A stretch of DNA of 35,378 nt from Acidobacteriota bacterium (GCA_021787555.1 JAJYLS010000016.1:1-35378); one strand, 5' to 3'; positions 8,078 through 16,121 are shown, counted from the first letter of the stretch. Program-made: numbers and translations. The notes: a model not told the origin generated them from the sequence alone.

Positions 8078-10681
8078 CTACCGCTTCAGCTCCTTCCGCA
8101 ATTCCGCTAGCAGTTGCAGTGCTTCGATAGGCCGCAACTCGTCCGGGTTCAGCCCGCGGATGCGCTCCGCGATTCCGTATCCCACCGGCTCGAAAAGTTG
8201 GATCTGCATCGGGCCCTGATTCTCGGTGGTCGCCGTATCATTAAAAACCACGTGCTCGGTGCGCTCGTGCAGCTTGAGCACCTCGCGCGCGCGCTCGATG
8301 ACGCCCAGCGGCAGCCCCGCCAGCCGCGCCACCTCGATTCCATAGCTGCGGTCGGCTTTGCCCGGCTCGACCTTCCGCAGAAAGATGATGTGGTCGCCCG
8401 CCTCCTTCACCGACACCTTCAGATTGCGCACGCCGGTGAGCTGCTCGGCCAGATCCGTGAGCTCGTGGTAATGCGTGGCGAACAGCGCCTTGGCGTGCGT
8501 GCGGGCGTGGATGTGCTCCACCACCGCCCACGCCAGCGCGAGCCCGTCGAACGTGGCCGTGCCGCGGCCGATCTCATCCAGCACGATGAAGCTGCGCGGC
8601 GTGGCCGTGTTGAGGATGACCGCCGTCTCGGTCATCTCCACCATGAACGTGGAGCGGCCGCGCGCCAGGTTGTCCGAAGCGCCGATGCGCGTGAAGATGC
8701 GGTCGATGACCGGCAGGCTAGCCGAATCCGCCGGCACAAACGATCCCATCTGCGCCATGATGGCGATCAGCGCCGCCTGCCGCAGGTAGGTCGATTTGCC
8801 GCCCATGTTGGGTCCGGTGATGATGGCGATCAGGTCGGTAGAATCGTTGAGGTAGAGATCGTTGGGGATGAAGCGGCCGGCTTCCTGCGCCGCGAGCCGC
8901 TCGATCACCGGATGCCGGCCCGCCATGATGCGCATCTCGCCGTCGGTTGAAAACGACGGCCGGTTGTAGCGGTTCTCGGCCGCCACCTGTGCCAGCGCCG
9001 CGGTCACGTCCAGCTCCGCCACCGCCGCCGCCGTGGCGCGGATGCGCTGCGCCTGGGCCGCCGCGCGCTTGCGCACGTCGGTGAATAAATCCTTCTCCAG
9101 CGCCAGGATCTTCTCTTCCGCATCCAGCACCTTGCGTTCGTAATCCTTCAGCTCCGGGGTGGTGAAGCGCTCGGCGTTGGCCAGGGTCTGCTTGCGCTCG
9201 TAATCCGCCGGCGCTAGGTGCAGGTTGGCGCGCGTGATCTCGATGTAATAGCCGAAGACGTTGTTGAACCGCACTTTGAGCGACTGAATTCCGGTGCGCT
9301 GGCGCTCGCGGGCCTCGATCTGCGCGATGTACTGGCGGCCGTTGCGGCTGAGGTCGCGCAGGTCGTCGAGCTCGGCATTGAAGCCCTGGCGGATGGTGCC
9401 CCCATCGGCGAGATTGAGCGGCGGCTCGTCGGCGATGGCCTCGAGAATCAGATTGGCCACGTCCGGCACGTCGTCGAGGCGCTCGTGCAGCGAGCGCAGC
9501 CGCTGGGCCTGCTGCGTATCGAAGCACCGCTTCAGCGCTGGAACTTTTTCGAGCGACCGCCCCAGCGCCAGCAGGTCGCGCGGACCGGCGGAGCCGAGCG
9601 TCACCTTGGCCAGCAGCCGCTCGATATCCAGGATGCCGCCAAGCTGCTTGCGCACCTCCGCGCGCAGAATCGTCTCGCGGAGCAATTCGCCCACGGCATC
9701 CAGGCGCTGCTCGATTTCCGCCCGGTCCATCGACGGCCGCAGCAGCCGCTGGCGCAGCAGGCGCCCGCCCATCCCGGTGAGCGCCTGGTCGAGGACGCCG
9801 ATGAGCGTGGCGGCTTCGCCGGTCGTGGCATCCGCGGCGAAGAGCGGTTCGACCAGCTCCAGGTTGCGCACCGTGACCGCATCCAGCACCATGAACTCCG
9901 AGCGGTCGTAATAGGCCGGGCGGTCGAGGTGATCGAGCGCGGCGCGCTGCGTCTCGCGGAGGTAATGCAGGATGGCGCCCGCCGCGCCCACCGCGCCCGG
10001 CCGGCCGGCGAGGCCGCAGCCATCCAGCGAAAGCAGCTTGAAGTGGTCGCGCAGCGTGCGGCCGCCGTAATCTTCGGTGAAGATCCAATCTTCGAGCTCC
10101 GTGCGGACGAAACGTGCGGTGTGCTCCTCGCCGTTGAACAGCGGCAGCGCGCCGGCGGCCAGCACCTCGCGCGCACCAAGCTGCTCCAGCGCGCCGGCGA
10201 CTTCCGCGGCTTCCATTTCGGTGACGCGAAATTCGCCGGTCGAAACGTCCACGTTGGCGAGGCCGCAGCGGCCGTTCGCACTGCACACCGCGGCGAGGTA
10301 ATTGTTCTCGCGCGAGCGGACCAGGCTGGCGTCCATGGCGGTGCCGGGCGTCACTACGCGGGTCAGCTCGCGCTTCACCAGCTTCTTGGCGAACCGCGGG
10401 TCCTCCATCTGGTCGCAAATGGCCACGCGGTGGCCTTTCTGGATGAGCCGCGCGATGTAGCCTTCGGCCGCGTGGTACGGCACACCGCACATGGGGATGG
10501 CCGCACCTTTTTCCTTGTTGCGCGAGGTGAGGGTGATCTCCAGGTCGCGCGCGGCGACCACCGCGTCCTCGAAGAACAACTCGTAAAAGTCCCCCAGCCG
10601 GAACATCAGCAGCGCGTTAGGAACCTGCTGCTTGATGCTGTTGTACTGCCGCATCAGCGGCGTGGAGGCCTCAGAAGCCAT
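8078..10681 (-). CDS. mutS: DNA mismatch repair protein MutS (contains an adapter-like segment)
   Basis: MutS recognises mismatches and starts repair together with MutL. The 867-residue protein has the mismatch-binding domain with GDFYELF near residue 30, the connector and lever domains, and the ATPase with Walker A GPNMGGKST (near 624) and Walker B FIVLDEIGRGTATFDG (near 697). Its C-terminal helical region ends in LNPDELRPIEALQLLAELRK, as usual for the family. The linker before that C-terminal region reads HVVFNDTATTENQG. The part NDTATTE (about residues 814-820) is encoded by 22 bases matching the Illumina P5 oligo, so this segment may not be native. The reading frame is kept across it. The gene lies 6 bp after gdh and 7 bp before anmK, so the three are probably co-transcribed. 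Confidence 0.95.
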   Translation of the reverse strand: MASEASTPLMRQYNSIKQQVPNALLMFRLGDFYELFFEDAVVAARDLEITLTSRNKEKGAAIPMCGVPYHAAEGYIARLIQKGHRVAICDQMEDPRFAKKLVKRELTRVVTPGTAMDASLVRSRENNYLAAVCSANGRCGLANVDVSTGEFRVTEMEAAEVAGALEQLGAREVLAAGALPLFNGEEHTARFVRTELEDWIFTEDYGGRTLRDHFKLLSLDGCGLAGRPGAVGAAGAILHYLRETQRAALDHLDRPAYYDRSEFMVLDAVTVRNLELVEPLFAADATTGEAATLIGVLDQALTGMGGRLLRQRLLRPSMDRAEIEQRLDAVGELLRETILRAEVRKQLGGILDIERLLAKVTLGSAGPRDLLALGRSLEKVPALKRCFDTQQAQRLRSLHERLDDVPDVANLILEAIADEPPLNLADGGTIRQGFNAELDDLRDLSRNGRQYIAQIEARERQRTGIQSLKVRFNNVFGYYIEITRANLHLAPADYERKQTLANAERFTTPELKDYERKVLDAEEKILALEKDLFTDVRKRAAAQAQRIRATAAAVAELDVTAALAQVAAENRYNRPSFSTDGEMRIMAGRHPVIERLAAQEAGRFIPNDLYLNDSTDLIAIITGPNMGGKSTYLRQAALIAIMAQMGSFVPADSASLPVIDRIFTRIGASDNLARGRSTFMVEMTETAVILNTATPRSFIVLDEIGRGTATFDGLALAWAVVEHIHARTHAKALFATHYHELTDLAEQLTGVRNLKVSVKEAGDHIIFLRKVEPGKADRSYGIEVARLAGLPLGVIERAREVLKLHERTEHVVFNDTATTENQGPMQIQLFEPVGYGIAERIRGLNPDELRPIEALQLLAELRKELKR
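8221..8242 (-). other. 22-bp exact match to the Illumina P5 adapter inside mutS
   Basis: Read on the minus strand, these bases begin AATGATACGG, continue CGACCACCGA and end GA. That is the first 22 bases of the P5 flow-cell oligonucleotide as I know it; the next base differs (A here, T in P5). Five T bases precede or run into it. Its translation FNDTATTE, and LMIRRPP in another frame, are known signatures of adapter contamination in protein databases. It probably marks an assembly or read-trimming error. Confidence 0.8.
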
Positions 10682-10687
10682 GGGGCG

Positions 10688-11971
10688 TCACGCGTAGATC
10701 CCTCGCAGCTTGATGGCGAAGGCCACGCGGTCGAGCGCCAGCATGTAAGCCGCGATGCGGTTGTTCACCTTGTGCGTGTCGGCGTAGTGCACCACGGCGT
10801 CGAAGCTCTCGTGCATGATCTCCTGGAGGCGCTCGTTCACCAGCCCCTCGTTCCAGAAGTAGCCCTGCCGGTCCTGCACCCACTCGAAATACGAAACCGT
10901 CACGCCGCCGGCATTGGCCAGAATATCGGGAATCACGAAGATATTCTTCTCCGTCAGGACTTCATCCGCCAGGGGCGTGGTGGGACCGTTGGCGCCCTCG
11001 CACAGGATCTTGCAGCGCAGCCGGTGCGCATTGCCGGAATGAATCACGTTCTCGTGGGCCGCCGGCAGCAGCACGTCGCACGGCAGGAACATGGCCTCGG
11101 TGTGGTCCATGTCCTCGCCGCCGGAGAAGCCCTTGACCGAGCCGGTTTCGCGCCGGTGCTCCTGAAGCGCGGCGACGTCCAGGCCTTTGTCGTTATAGAC
11201 CGCGCCGTCGTACTCGACGATGCAGACGATCCGGAAGCCCGCGGCGCTCATGAGCTTCGCGGCCATGCCGCCGACGTTGCCGAAGCCCTGGATCACCACG
11301 CGGGTCTCTTCGGGTGCCAGGCCCAGCCGTTCGAGCGCCTTCAGGATTACGAACATGCAGCCGCGTCCGGTGGCTTCCGGGCGCCCGCGCGATCCGCCCA
11401 GCGCGGTGGGCTTGCCCGTCACCACCGCGGTTACGGTATGGCGCTGGTGCATGGAATAGGTATCCATGATCCACGCCATGATCTTCTCGTTGGTGTTGAC
11501 GTCGGGCGCGGGAACGTCGCGCTCCGGCCCGATAAAATCGATGATCTCGGCGGTGTAGCGGCGGGTGAGCTTTTCCAGTTCGGCGTCGGAGAGGACGTTG
11601 GGGTCGCAAATGACGCCGCCCTTGCCCCCGCCGAAGGGGATGTTAACCACCGCACACTTCCAGGTCATCCAGGAAGCCAGCGCGCGGACTTCGTCGAGCG
11701 TGACGTCGGGTGCGAAGCGGATGCCGCCCTTGGCGGGTCCGCGCGCCAGCGAGTGATGCACGCGGTAGCCGGTGAAGACCTCGAGCCGGCCGTCATCGAG
11801 CTGCACGGGGATGTGGACGGTGATCTCCTTGGCAGTAGAGCGGAGAACCTTCTGCATGCCGTCGTCGAGGTTGAGCCGCGCCGCAGCTTCATCGAACCGC
11901 ACGGCGGCAGCCAGCCAGGGGTTCTTTTCGTTTTCGACGGAAATGGATGGGGACGGCGTGAACGTGGCCAA
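10688..11971 (-). CDS. gdhA: Glu/Leu/Phe/Val-type dehydrogenase, probably glutamate dehydrogenase
   Basis: The enzyme carries out reversible NAD(P)-linked oxidative deamination of glutamate to 2-oxoglutarate and ammonia. The ~427 residues match hexameric bacterial and archaeal GDHs. Substrate-binding [11 protein letters not shown] and [17 protein letters not shown] carry the family lysines; [17 protein letters not shown] and [10 protein letters not shown] (Rossmann glycine motif) follow; and the C-terminal [20 protein letters not shown] is characteristic. Start choice: a GTG at 11989 gives six more residues but has no Shine-Dalgarno, while the TTG at 11971 has GGAGG seven bases upstream, so I prefer the TTG. 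The mutS start is 6 bp downstream, and the PDZ gene stop is about 40 bp upstream. A leucine dehydrogenase activity is less likely from length and motifs. Confidence 0.9.
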   Translation of the reverse strand: MATFTPSPSISVENEKNPWLAAAVRFDEAAARLNLDDGMQKVLRSTAKEITVHIPVQLDDGRLEVFTGYRVHHSLARGPAKGGIRFAPDVTLDEVRALASWMTWKCAVVNIPFGGGKGGVICDPNVLSDAELEKLTRRYTAEIIDFIGPERDVPAPDVNTNEKIMAWIMDTYSMHQRHTVTAVVTGKPTALGGSRGRPEATGRGCMFVILKALERLGLAPEETRVVIQGFGNVGGMAAKLMSAAGFRIVCIVEYDGAVYNDKGLDVAALQEHRRETGSVKGFSGGEDMDHTEAMFLPCDVLLPAAHENVIHSGNAHRLRCKILCEGANGPTTPLADEVLTEKNIFVIPDILANAGGVTVSYFEWVQDRQGYFWNEGLVNERLQEIMHESFDAVVHYADTHKVNNRIAAYMLALDRVAFAIKLRGIYA

Positions 11972-11990
11972 AGTCGAGCCTCCGGACACT

Positions 11991-11996
11991 ATTGTA
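11991..11996 (-). promoter_or_regulatory. candidate -10 box (TACAAT) before gdhA
   Basis: TACAAT on the minus strand lies in the short gap between the PDZ gene and gdhA, 19 nt before the preferred TTG start. No clear -35 box is seen. If used, it would let gdh-mutS-anmK be transcribed apart from the sigma-factor operon upstream. Confidence 0.35.
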
Positions 11997-12011
11997 GCCC
12001 GCAGTCCCGGT

Positions 12012-13049
12012 TCAGATGACCTGGTCGATGACGATGGCCCGCGGCCAGGGAATGAACCAGTTGGCTTTCACCGCGCCGGGGAGGCCGGCTTCGAGATTCA
12101 CCGTCACCGGCATCTCTTTGTGGTTGCGCACGACCGTTACCGTGACCGTGGTCTTTCCGTTCAGGTTGCGCAGCGCGCGCGTGATCTCCTGCGGGTTGCC
12201 GACGGTGGTGCCATCGACCTTGGTAATGACGTCGCCGGCCTTCAATCCCGCTTTTTCAGCTGCGGAGTTCTTCACCACGGATTTCACCAGCACGCCGCTC
12301 TTCACGCCGAAAAATTCGGCGAACTGCGGCTCCTGGCCGAGCGGTTCGCCCAGAATGCCCAGCATGTGGCTCTGGTAGTCGAAGCGCGGCACGGGGATTT
12401 CGGGCATGACGAACTGGGGCATGCGGAAGTCGGGCATGTTCCAGGGGCCATAGTTCCAGGCGTTGCGGCGCTCTTCGATGGTGGCGGCGAGGGTCACCAT
12501 GGCCCCATTGCGCCAGACCCCGATCTTCACTTCGCGCCCGAGGGGCGTCTCGCGCACCAGGCGGGATAGCTGCTCCCCGCCCTGAACGTCCTGGCCGTTG
12601 TATTCCAGGATGACATCGCCTTCCTTGACGCCGGCTTTCGCCGCGGGGCTGCCGGCGGTGACGCTGGTGACCTCCACGCCGCGGTCTTCCTTCAGGTTGA
12701 GCGCCCGGGCGCGCGCGGCGTCGATATCCTGGACGCCGATGCCGAGATAGGGCGATCCGGCAGCCAGTCTTTCCTGCGCATGCCGGACCTGATCCTGCGC
12801 ACGCTGCACCCGGTCCTGCGCACGCTGCACCTGGAATTGGGCGACCCGTACGGCTTGCTCCATGGCCTGCGCAGGCGGGAGCTGCGCCACCTCCTGCAAG
12901 CGCCGTAGCTGGTCCTGGGCGTGCCGCACGGCATCTGCCACGGCGTGCTCGGGCGCCGGCGGTGCAAGTGGAGCGGGAGGCGCCGGCGGGGTTTGGGCCC
13001 ACGCCGAAACTGTCAGGAGAGCAACCCCGATCGCAAGATTCGTCTTCAT
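12012..13049 (-). CDS. exported double-PDZ protein with N-terminal coiled coil
   Basis: This 345-residue protein has a signal peptide ([19 protein letters not shown], residues 1-19) and then a Pro/Ala-rich stretch. A heptad-repeat helix (about 40-95; [14 protein letters not shown] repeats) comes next. PDZ domain 1 (about 100-190; [16 protein letters not shown]) is followed by a Met/Pro-rich linker (about 203-223), and PDZ domain 2 spans about 245-320 ([17 protein letters not shown]). There is no trypsin-like or S41 protease domain, so it is probably a periplasmic peptide-binding or scaffold protein rather than HtrA itself. The ATG at 13049 has GAGGT upstream; a longer reading frame to 13127 would overlap the upstream gene and lose the signal peptide. 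It follows the DUF4097 gene by 10 bp, within the sigma-factor operon. A role in envelope sensing is inferred from context. Confidence 0.8.
   Translation of the reverse strand: MKTNLAIGVALLTVSAWAQTPPAPPAPLAPPAPEHAVADAVRHAQDQLRRLQEVAQLPPAQAMEQAVRVAQFQVQRAQDRVQRAQDQVRHAQERLAAGSPYLGIGVQDIDAARARALNLKEDRGVEVTSVTAGSPAAKAGVKEGDVILEYNGQDVQGGEQLSRLVRETPLGREVKIGVWRNGAMVTLAATIEERRNAWNYGPWNMPDFRMPQFVMPEIPVPRFDYQSHMLGILGEPLGQEPQFAEFFGVKSGVLVKSVVKNSAAEKAGLKAGDVITKVDGTTVGNPQEITRALRNLNGKTTVTVTVVRNHKEMPVTVNLEAGLPGAVKANWFIPWPRAIVIDQVI
12772..12834. repeat. three tandem 21-bp units inside the PDZ gene
   Basis: Three consecutive 21-bp units each begin TCCTGCGCA on the plus strand (12772, 12793, 12814). The last two differ by one base. 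They encode three heptads of the coiled coil, so the helix probably grew by in-frame duplication. Confidence 0.75.
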
Positions 13050-13059
13050 AATGAGACCT

Positions 13060-14133
13060 CTACTTTCCGCGTTTGATGAAGATGGTGCCGCCCATGGCCG
13101 AAAGCTGCAACAGCGGGCCGCCGCCATTCACCGCACCCTGCGCGACGACCCGGGTTCCCTCGCGCCGCACCGCGATGCCTGGAAAATCCGAAAGAATGCG
13201 CTTGAGCGTGTCCGCCATGTTGTCCTGCGCCTGAATGGTCACCTTCAAATTAGACGGAATGGTCACGGTGATGTCACCATTGCCGGTGGAGAGGAAAGAA
13301 TCGCCCGCATGGCTGCCGAGAAAGGAAGCCATAATGCTGCCGCGGGCGGTGGAAACGCGCAGCGGACCGGCCACATTGGCGAGGCGGACGCCGCCGCTGG
13401 CCAATTCGCAGTGCACCCCGGAAGCGCTGCCCACCTGCACCGGGCCGGCGATGTTGCGGACCGTCACGGAGCCTCCGGCTTTGCCGATCACGATTTCCCC
13501 GCCAGTGGTAACGGCGGTGACCGCTCCCCCGGCGCTTCCGATGTGGATGCCGCCGGCGCCGGTTTCGGCGCGCACGCCGCGGCCGGCGGCGGTGACCGCG
13601 ATATCGCCGCCGCTCGATTCGAGCACCGCGTCGCCGCGGACGTCCTGGACGGAGATGCGGCCGGCGCCGGTGGTGCAATGCAGGGTTCCGTCCACCTGTC
13701 CGGCGCGGATATCGCCGCTGACGGCGGTCAGGCGGGCATCGCCGGCGATGTGGGAGACCTGGACCGGGCCATCGGTGGTGGAGATTTCAAGACCGCTGAG
13801 CCTGGGCGCCTTAATCGTGACCGCGGCGCCGGCGGCGGTTGCGGGGGCCGCCAGCACGGTCCATTCGCCGCGCCGCTCGAGATGAATCGGGGAGCCGGCC
13901 AACTCGCGCGCCGCTACGGCGGCGTTCCGCTTCGGGACGGTGACTTGCACCGTGTAGGCCAGCGTGGACCCCACGCCGCCCTCAAACGTCACCGGCCCCT
14001 GCGCGTTCACCCGCAGCCTGCCGGCGGCCGGGCCGCTCCCGGAGATCGTGACGGTGCAGTTGCCGGACGTGCAGACCACCAGCGGCTGCGCCGCGAACAA
14101 GGGGAGCGCGGCTAGGAGCAGGACGGCTAGCAA
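13060..14133 (-). CDS. secreted DUF4097-type beta-repeat protein
   Basis: About 357 residues. A hydrophobic N-terminus (LLAVLLLAALPLFAA) acts as a signal peptide. The mature part is a long series of short Gly/Val/Thr-rich strands such as ISTTDGPVQVSHIAGDARLTAVSG and SGGDIAVTAAGRGVRAETGAGG. This is the repetitive right-handed beta pattern of DUF4097/DUF2807 surface proteins, whose biochemical role is unknown. The start is uncertain: the frame is open to 14391 but would then run through palindromic repeats and a non-signal sequence, so I place it at the TTG at 14133, though its n-region lacks positive charge and its SD is weak. It sits between the anti-sigma gene and the PDZ gene and is probably co-transcribed with them. 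DUF4097 proteins often occur near regulators of envelope stress. Confidence 0.72.
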   Translation of the reverse strand: MLAVLLLAALPLFAAQPLVVCTSGNCTVTISGSGPAAGRLRVNAQGPVTFEGGVGSTLAYTVQVTVPKRNAAVAARELAGSPIHLERRGEWTVLAAPATAAGAAVTIKAPRLSGLEISTTDGPVQVSHIAGDARLTAVSGDIRAGQVDGTLHCTTGAGRISVQDVRGDAVLESSGGDIAVTAAGRGVRAETGAGGIHIGSAGGAVTAVTTGGEIVIGKAGGSVTVRNIAGPVQVGSASGVHCELASGGVRLANVAGPLRVSTARGSIMASFLGSHAGDSFLSTGNGDITVTIPSNLKVTIQAQDNMADTLKRILSDFPGIAVRREGTRVVAQGAVNGGGPLLQLSAMGGTIFIKRGK

Positions 14134-14165
14134 CCCGTGGCAAAACTCTTCGAGTCGGAAAAGCG

Positions 14166-14245
14166 GGGACTGGCTCCGAAATTCCGCGCCGCTAGCCCGC
14201 TGGAAACAGAACACACCTCCCCGCGGAATTTCGGTGCCTGTACCC
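14166..14245. repeat. degenerate inverted repeat (arms 14166-14188 and 14222-14245)
   Basis: The 13-bp core CCGAAATTCCGCG at 14176-14188 is exactly complementary to 14222-14234. Outward of the core the arms diverge but keep the GGACTGGCT versus GTACAGGCA similarity. The layout resembles an older copy of the perfect inverted repeat at 14298-14362, which also joins an ACAGGCA segment to a CGAAAT segment. Confidence 0.6.
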
Positions 14246-14282
14246 GGTTTTCCAGGGCACTTACTTCTACCACGGGCTGCTA

Positions 14283-14306
14283 GGGGCAATTCGGGGGGCA
14301 ATTCGG
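14283..14306. repeat. tandem 12-bp duplication GGGGCAATTCGG
   Basis: The 12-mer GGGGCAATTCGG occurs at 14283-14294 and again directly at 14295-14306. The second copy forms the outer edge of the left arm of the perfect inverted repeat, so the duplication may record slippage or insertion of that element. Confidence 0.7.
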
Positions 14307-14362
14307 GGACAGGCAACGAAATCCCCGAACTGTGGGGATTTCGTTGCCTGTCCCCGAATTGC
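14298..14362. repeat. perfect 29-bp inverted repeat with 7-nt loop (REPIN-like)
   Basis: Arms 14298-14326 and 14334-14362 are fully complementary over 29 bp, with loop GAACTGT. The arm contains CGGGGACAGGC and AACGAAATCCCC. It lies 6 bp beyond the anti-sigma stop codon, between two genes of one operon, so it would form a very stable mRNA hairpin there. There is no U-run, so it is not a standard intrinsic terminator. Size and palindromy resemble REP/REPIN elements mobilised by RAYT transposases, but no such transposase gene is in the window. Confidence 0.75.
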
Positions 14363-14368
14363 GGAATC

Positions 14369-15319
14369 CTAGAATGTGCCGATCGAGGCATTCAGACCCT
14401 TGAGCGCCCTCTCGCATTTCAGGCGCACGTAACCGTTGTCGTCGTTTTGCACTACGCCCTGGAGGACGCCGACCATGGCGCCATCGAGGTGCTGGACGAG
14501 CAGATCGACCACCTGCATGCGGACGGCGGGGCTATCGTCGGTCTGGAGCACCTCGGCGAGCGTGCGGCGCACGATGGGATCGCCGGCCAGCGGCTTGAGA
14601 CCTTCCAGCGCCTTCAGCCGGACGCCGGCGTTGGTGTCGTGGGCCACGGCGTTCAACAGGGCATCGCGCACCTCGCTGGAATCCGCCTGGTTTTTCAAAA
14701 CGTCAACGGATTCCACGCGGACGGCCGGGTCCTGCTCATGGGCGGCGGCCAGGAGCAGTTTCTGAATGGTCTGGTCGTCCAGGCGGCCGGAGACGACGCG
14801 GCGGCGGGTTTCGTCGAAGGCCACCTGGACACGCCCGGAGCTTTCGGGGTGGACCGAGCGGACGGTGGCGAACACGTCGCCACCCAAGCCGGCGGTGGCG
14901 AGGCTCTGCGGGGCGGAGTTGGTGGCGAGGCGGCCGGCGAAGAAACCCACCAGCAGCAACGCCAGGGCGCCCACCGGCTGCCAGACCGAGTGCACGCGCC
15001 ACTTGGCGGAACCGAAAGTAGCGCCCATGGCTTCGAGAAACAGGATCCAGGGGCCCTTGGAGGCAGGCGCAGCTTGCGCGGCCTGCGCGGGGCCGCCGTG
15101 GATGGCGGCCATCAGACCGGCGCGGCAATCGTCGAGGAGCAGCGGGGAAACTTCCGCCCGCCGGCGTTCCAGGGCCGCGGCGAGCTTCCGCTGGCGCTCC
15201 ATTTCGCGCGCGCAGGACGGGCAAGCGTGAAAATGCTCCTCCACCCGTTCCTCTTCGGCGGGATCGAGCTCGCCATAGAAATACAGCGGGATCAGTTTCA
15301 AAACCGAATCGCAAGTCAT
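14369..15319 (-). CDS. membrane anti-sigma factor: zinc-finger domain, one TM helix, HEAT-like repeats
   Basis: A 316-residue predicted inner-membrane protein. The N-terminal ZAS-type zinc finger has H29-x3-C33-x2-C36, with C3 a possible fourth ligand; this cytoplasmic domain is known in the family to hold ECF sigma factors inactive. A single transmembrane helix (PVGALALLLVGFFAGRLA) is near residues 140-160. The outer part ends in HEAT-like helical repeats (DPAVRVESVDVLKN, NAGVRLKALEGLKPL, SPAVRMQVVDLLVQH). The ATG at 15319 overlaps the sigma-factor stop (ATGA), strong evidence for a sigma/anti-sigma pair. The frame is open to 15694 but that portion lies over the sigma gene and is not protein-like. 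The fused HEAT sensor is inferred to detect a protein or envelope signal. Confidence 0.85.
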   Translation of the reverse strand: MTCDSVLKLIPLYFYGELDPAEEERVEEHFHACPSCAREMERQRKLAAALERRRAEVSPLLLDDCRAGLMAAIHGGPAQAAQAAPASKGPWILFLEAMGATFGSAKWRVHSVWQPVGALALLLVGFFAGRLATNSAPQSLATAGLGGDVFATVRSVHPESSGRVQVAFDETRRRVVSGRLDDQTIQKLLLAAAHEQDPAVRVESVDVLKNQADSSEVRDALLNAVAHDTNAGVRLKALEGLKPLAGDPIVRRTLAEVLQTDDSPAVRMQVVDLLVQHLDGAMVGVLQGVVQNDDNGYVRLKCERALKGLNASIGTF

Positions 15320-15930
15320 ACAAAATCTCCCAAAACGGACCGCATTTTCTGGGTGGCGCGGAAGAGGCAGTTCTTGGCGGCTTCCTCGCTGGTGCCCAGC
15401 ACTTCGCCGATGTTCCGCAGCCGCAGCCCCTGGTAATGCCGCAGCTCGAAAACCATGCGCTCCCGCGGCGTGAGGTTCTGGAGCGCCTCTTCGATCCGTT
15501 CCTTCAACTCCCGGTTCCACATGCTGCGTTCCGGGTCCGCATCCGCGGCGTCCTCCTCGAATCCTTCCATGCGGTCCAGCGGCCCGTCGCCGGTTTCGAC
15601 GACCGCCGGCTCCTCTCTCCGGACCTTCCGTTTGCGGAGTTGATCCAGACAGATGTTGGTCACAATCCGGTACAACCAGGTATGGAAGCTGCAATCGAAG
15701 CGGAACGTGCGGAGGTTGCGGTAGACCCGCAAAAAAGCCTCCTGGTAGACATCCCGGGCGTCTTCGGGAGAGCGCAACAGGTTCATGGCCAGGCGGAGCA
15801 CACTCTGGTCATACGCACGTACCAGTTCCTCAAAAGCGTCCTGGTCCCCGTGCTGGGCAGCCCGAATCAGCGAGTCGACCTGTGGACTCAATCGGGCGCT
15901 TACCGCTCCGGCTGCTTCCTGAGCTTCCAA
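15316..15930 (-). CDS. ECF-type RNA polymerase sigma factor
   Basis: A 204-residue sigma-70 family ECF factor. Region 2 spans about 39-101 (SPEDARDVYQEAFLRVYRNL, FHTWLYRIVTNICLDQLRKR) and binds core polymerase and the -10 element. An acidic linker of about 45 residues follows, and then region 4 (about 148-200; LTPRERMVFELRHYQGLRLRNIGEVLGTS) for -35 recognition. The start is a TTG at 15930 with AGG seven bases upstream; a second TTG at 15891 would remove 13 residues and is possible. The stop overlaps the anti-sigma ATG. It is the first gene of the module and likely autoregulated, as is common for ECF factors. The specific ECF group cannot be fixed from sequence reading alone. Confidence 0.93.
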   Translation of the reverse strand: MEAQEAAGAVSARLSPQVDSLIRAAQHGDQDAFEELVRAYDQSVLRLAMNLLRSPEDARDVYQEAFLRVYRNLRTFRFDCSFHTWLYRIVTNICLDQLRKRKVRREEPAVVETGDGPLDRMEGFEEDAADADPERSMWNRELKERIEEALQNLTPRERMVFELRHYQGLRLRNIGEVLGTSEEAAKNCLFRATQKMRSVLGDFV

Positions 15931-15985
15931 TCCTGTACCTGCTTACTTGGACGCACGTGTTGCAAATTGGTCACGGCCAGGAGCT

Positions 15986-16008
15986 CAAAAACCGGCAGCA
16001 TGCTGCCG
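15986..16008 (-). terminator. intrinsic terminator for the Gfo/Idh gene (palindrome plus T run)
   Basis: The perfect 16-bp palindrome CGGCAGCATGCTGCCG (15993-16008) is followed on the minus strand by GTTTTT. It lies 114 bp downstream of the Gfo/Idh stop (16122) and before the sigma-factor gene. T bases on the plus-strand side too (16010-16014) mean it could work in both directions. Confidence 0.6.
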
Positions 16009-16055
16009 CTTTTTGGAGGAGGCTTTATTGCAAACAAATAACTTGCGGATTCAAT

Positions 16056-16079
16056 ACCGGCAGCGCGCTGCCGGTTTTT
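16056..16079 (+). terminator. 20-bp perfect palindrome with T5 tail
   Basis: ACCGGCAGCGCGCTGCCGGT (16056-16075) is self-complementary and runs into TTTTT on the plus strand. Its core CCGGCAGC...GCTGCCGG repeats the palindrome at 15993-16008. No plus-strand gene ends here, so it may instead be a repeat copy or a hairpin in the Gfo/Idh 3' UTR. Confidence 0.45.
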
Positions 16080-16121
16080 CACCGCTTTGTGGTGCTTATC
16101 CGGAAGCTGGCGAAGCCGGCG

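Noticed and set aside
9218-12019. 933-codon plus-strand frame over mutS and gdhA
   Set aside because: Antisense shadow of two well-supported genes, with no domain motif and a composition like the other shadow frames.
14298-14362. CRISPR repeat or tRNA-like structure
   Set aside because: It is a single perfect hairpin without spacers or repeats in series, and has no tRNA cloverleaf features.
14134-14391. N-terminal extension of the DUF4097 protein
   Set aside because: It runs through palindromic repeats and overlaps the 3' end of the anti-sigma gene, and would bury the signal peptide about 85 residues inside.
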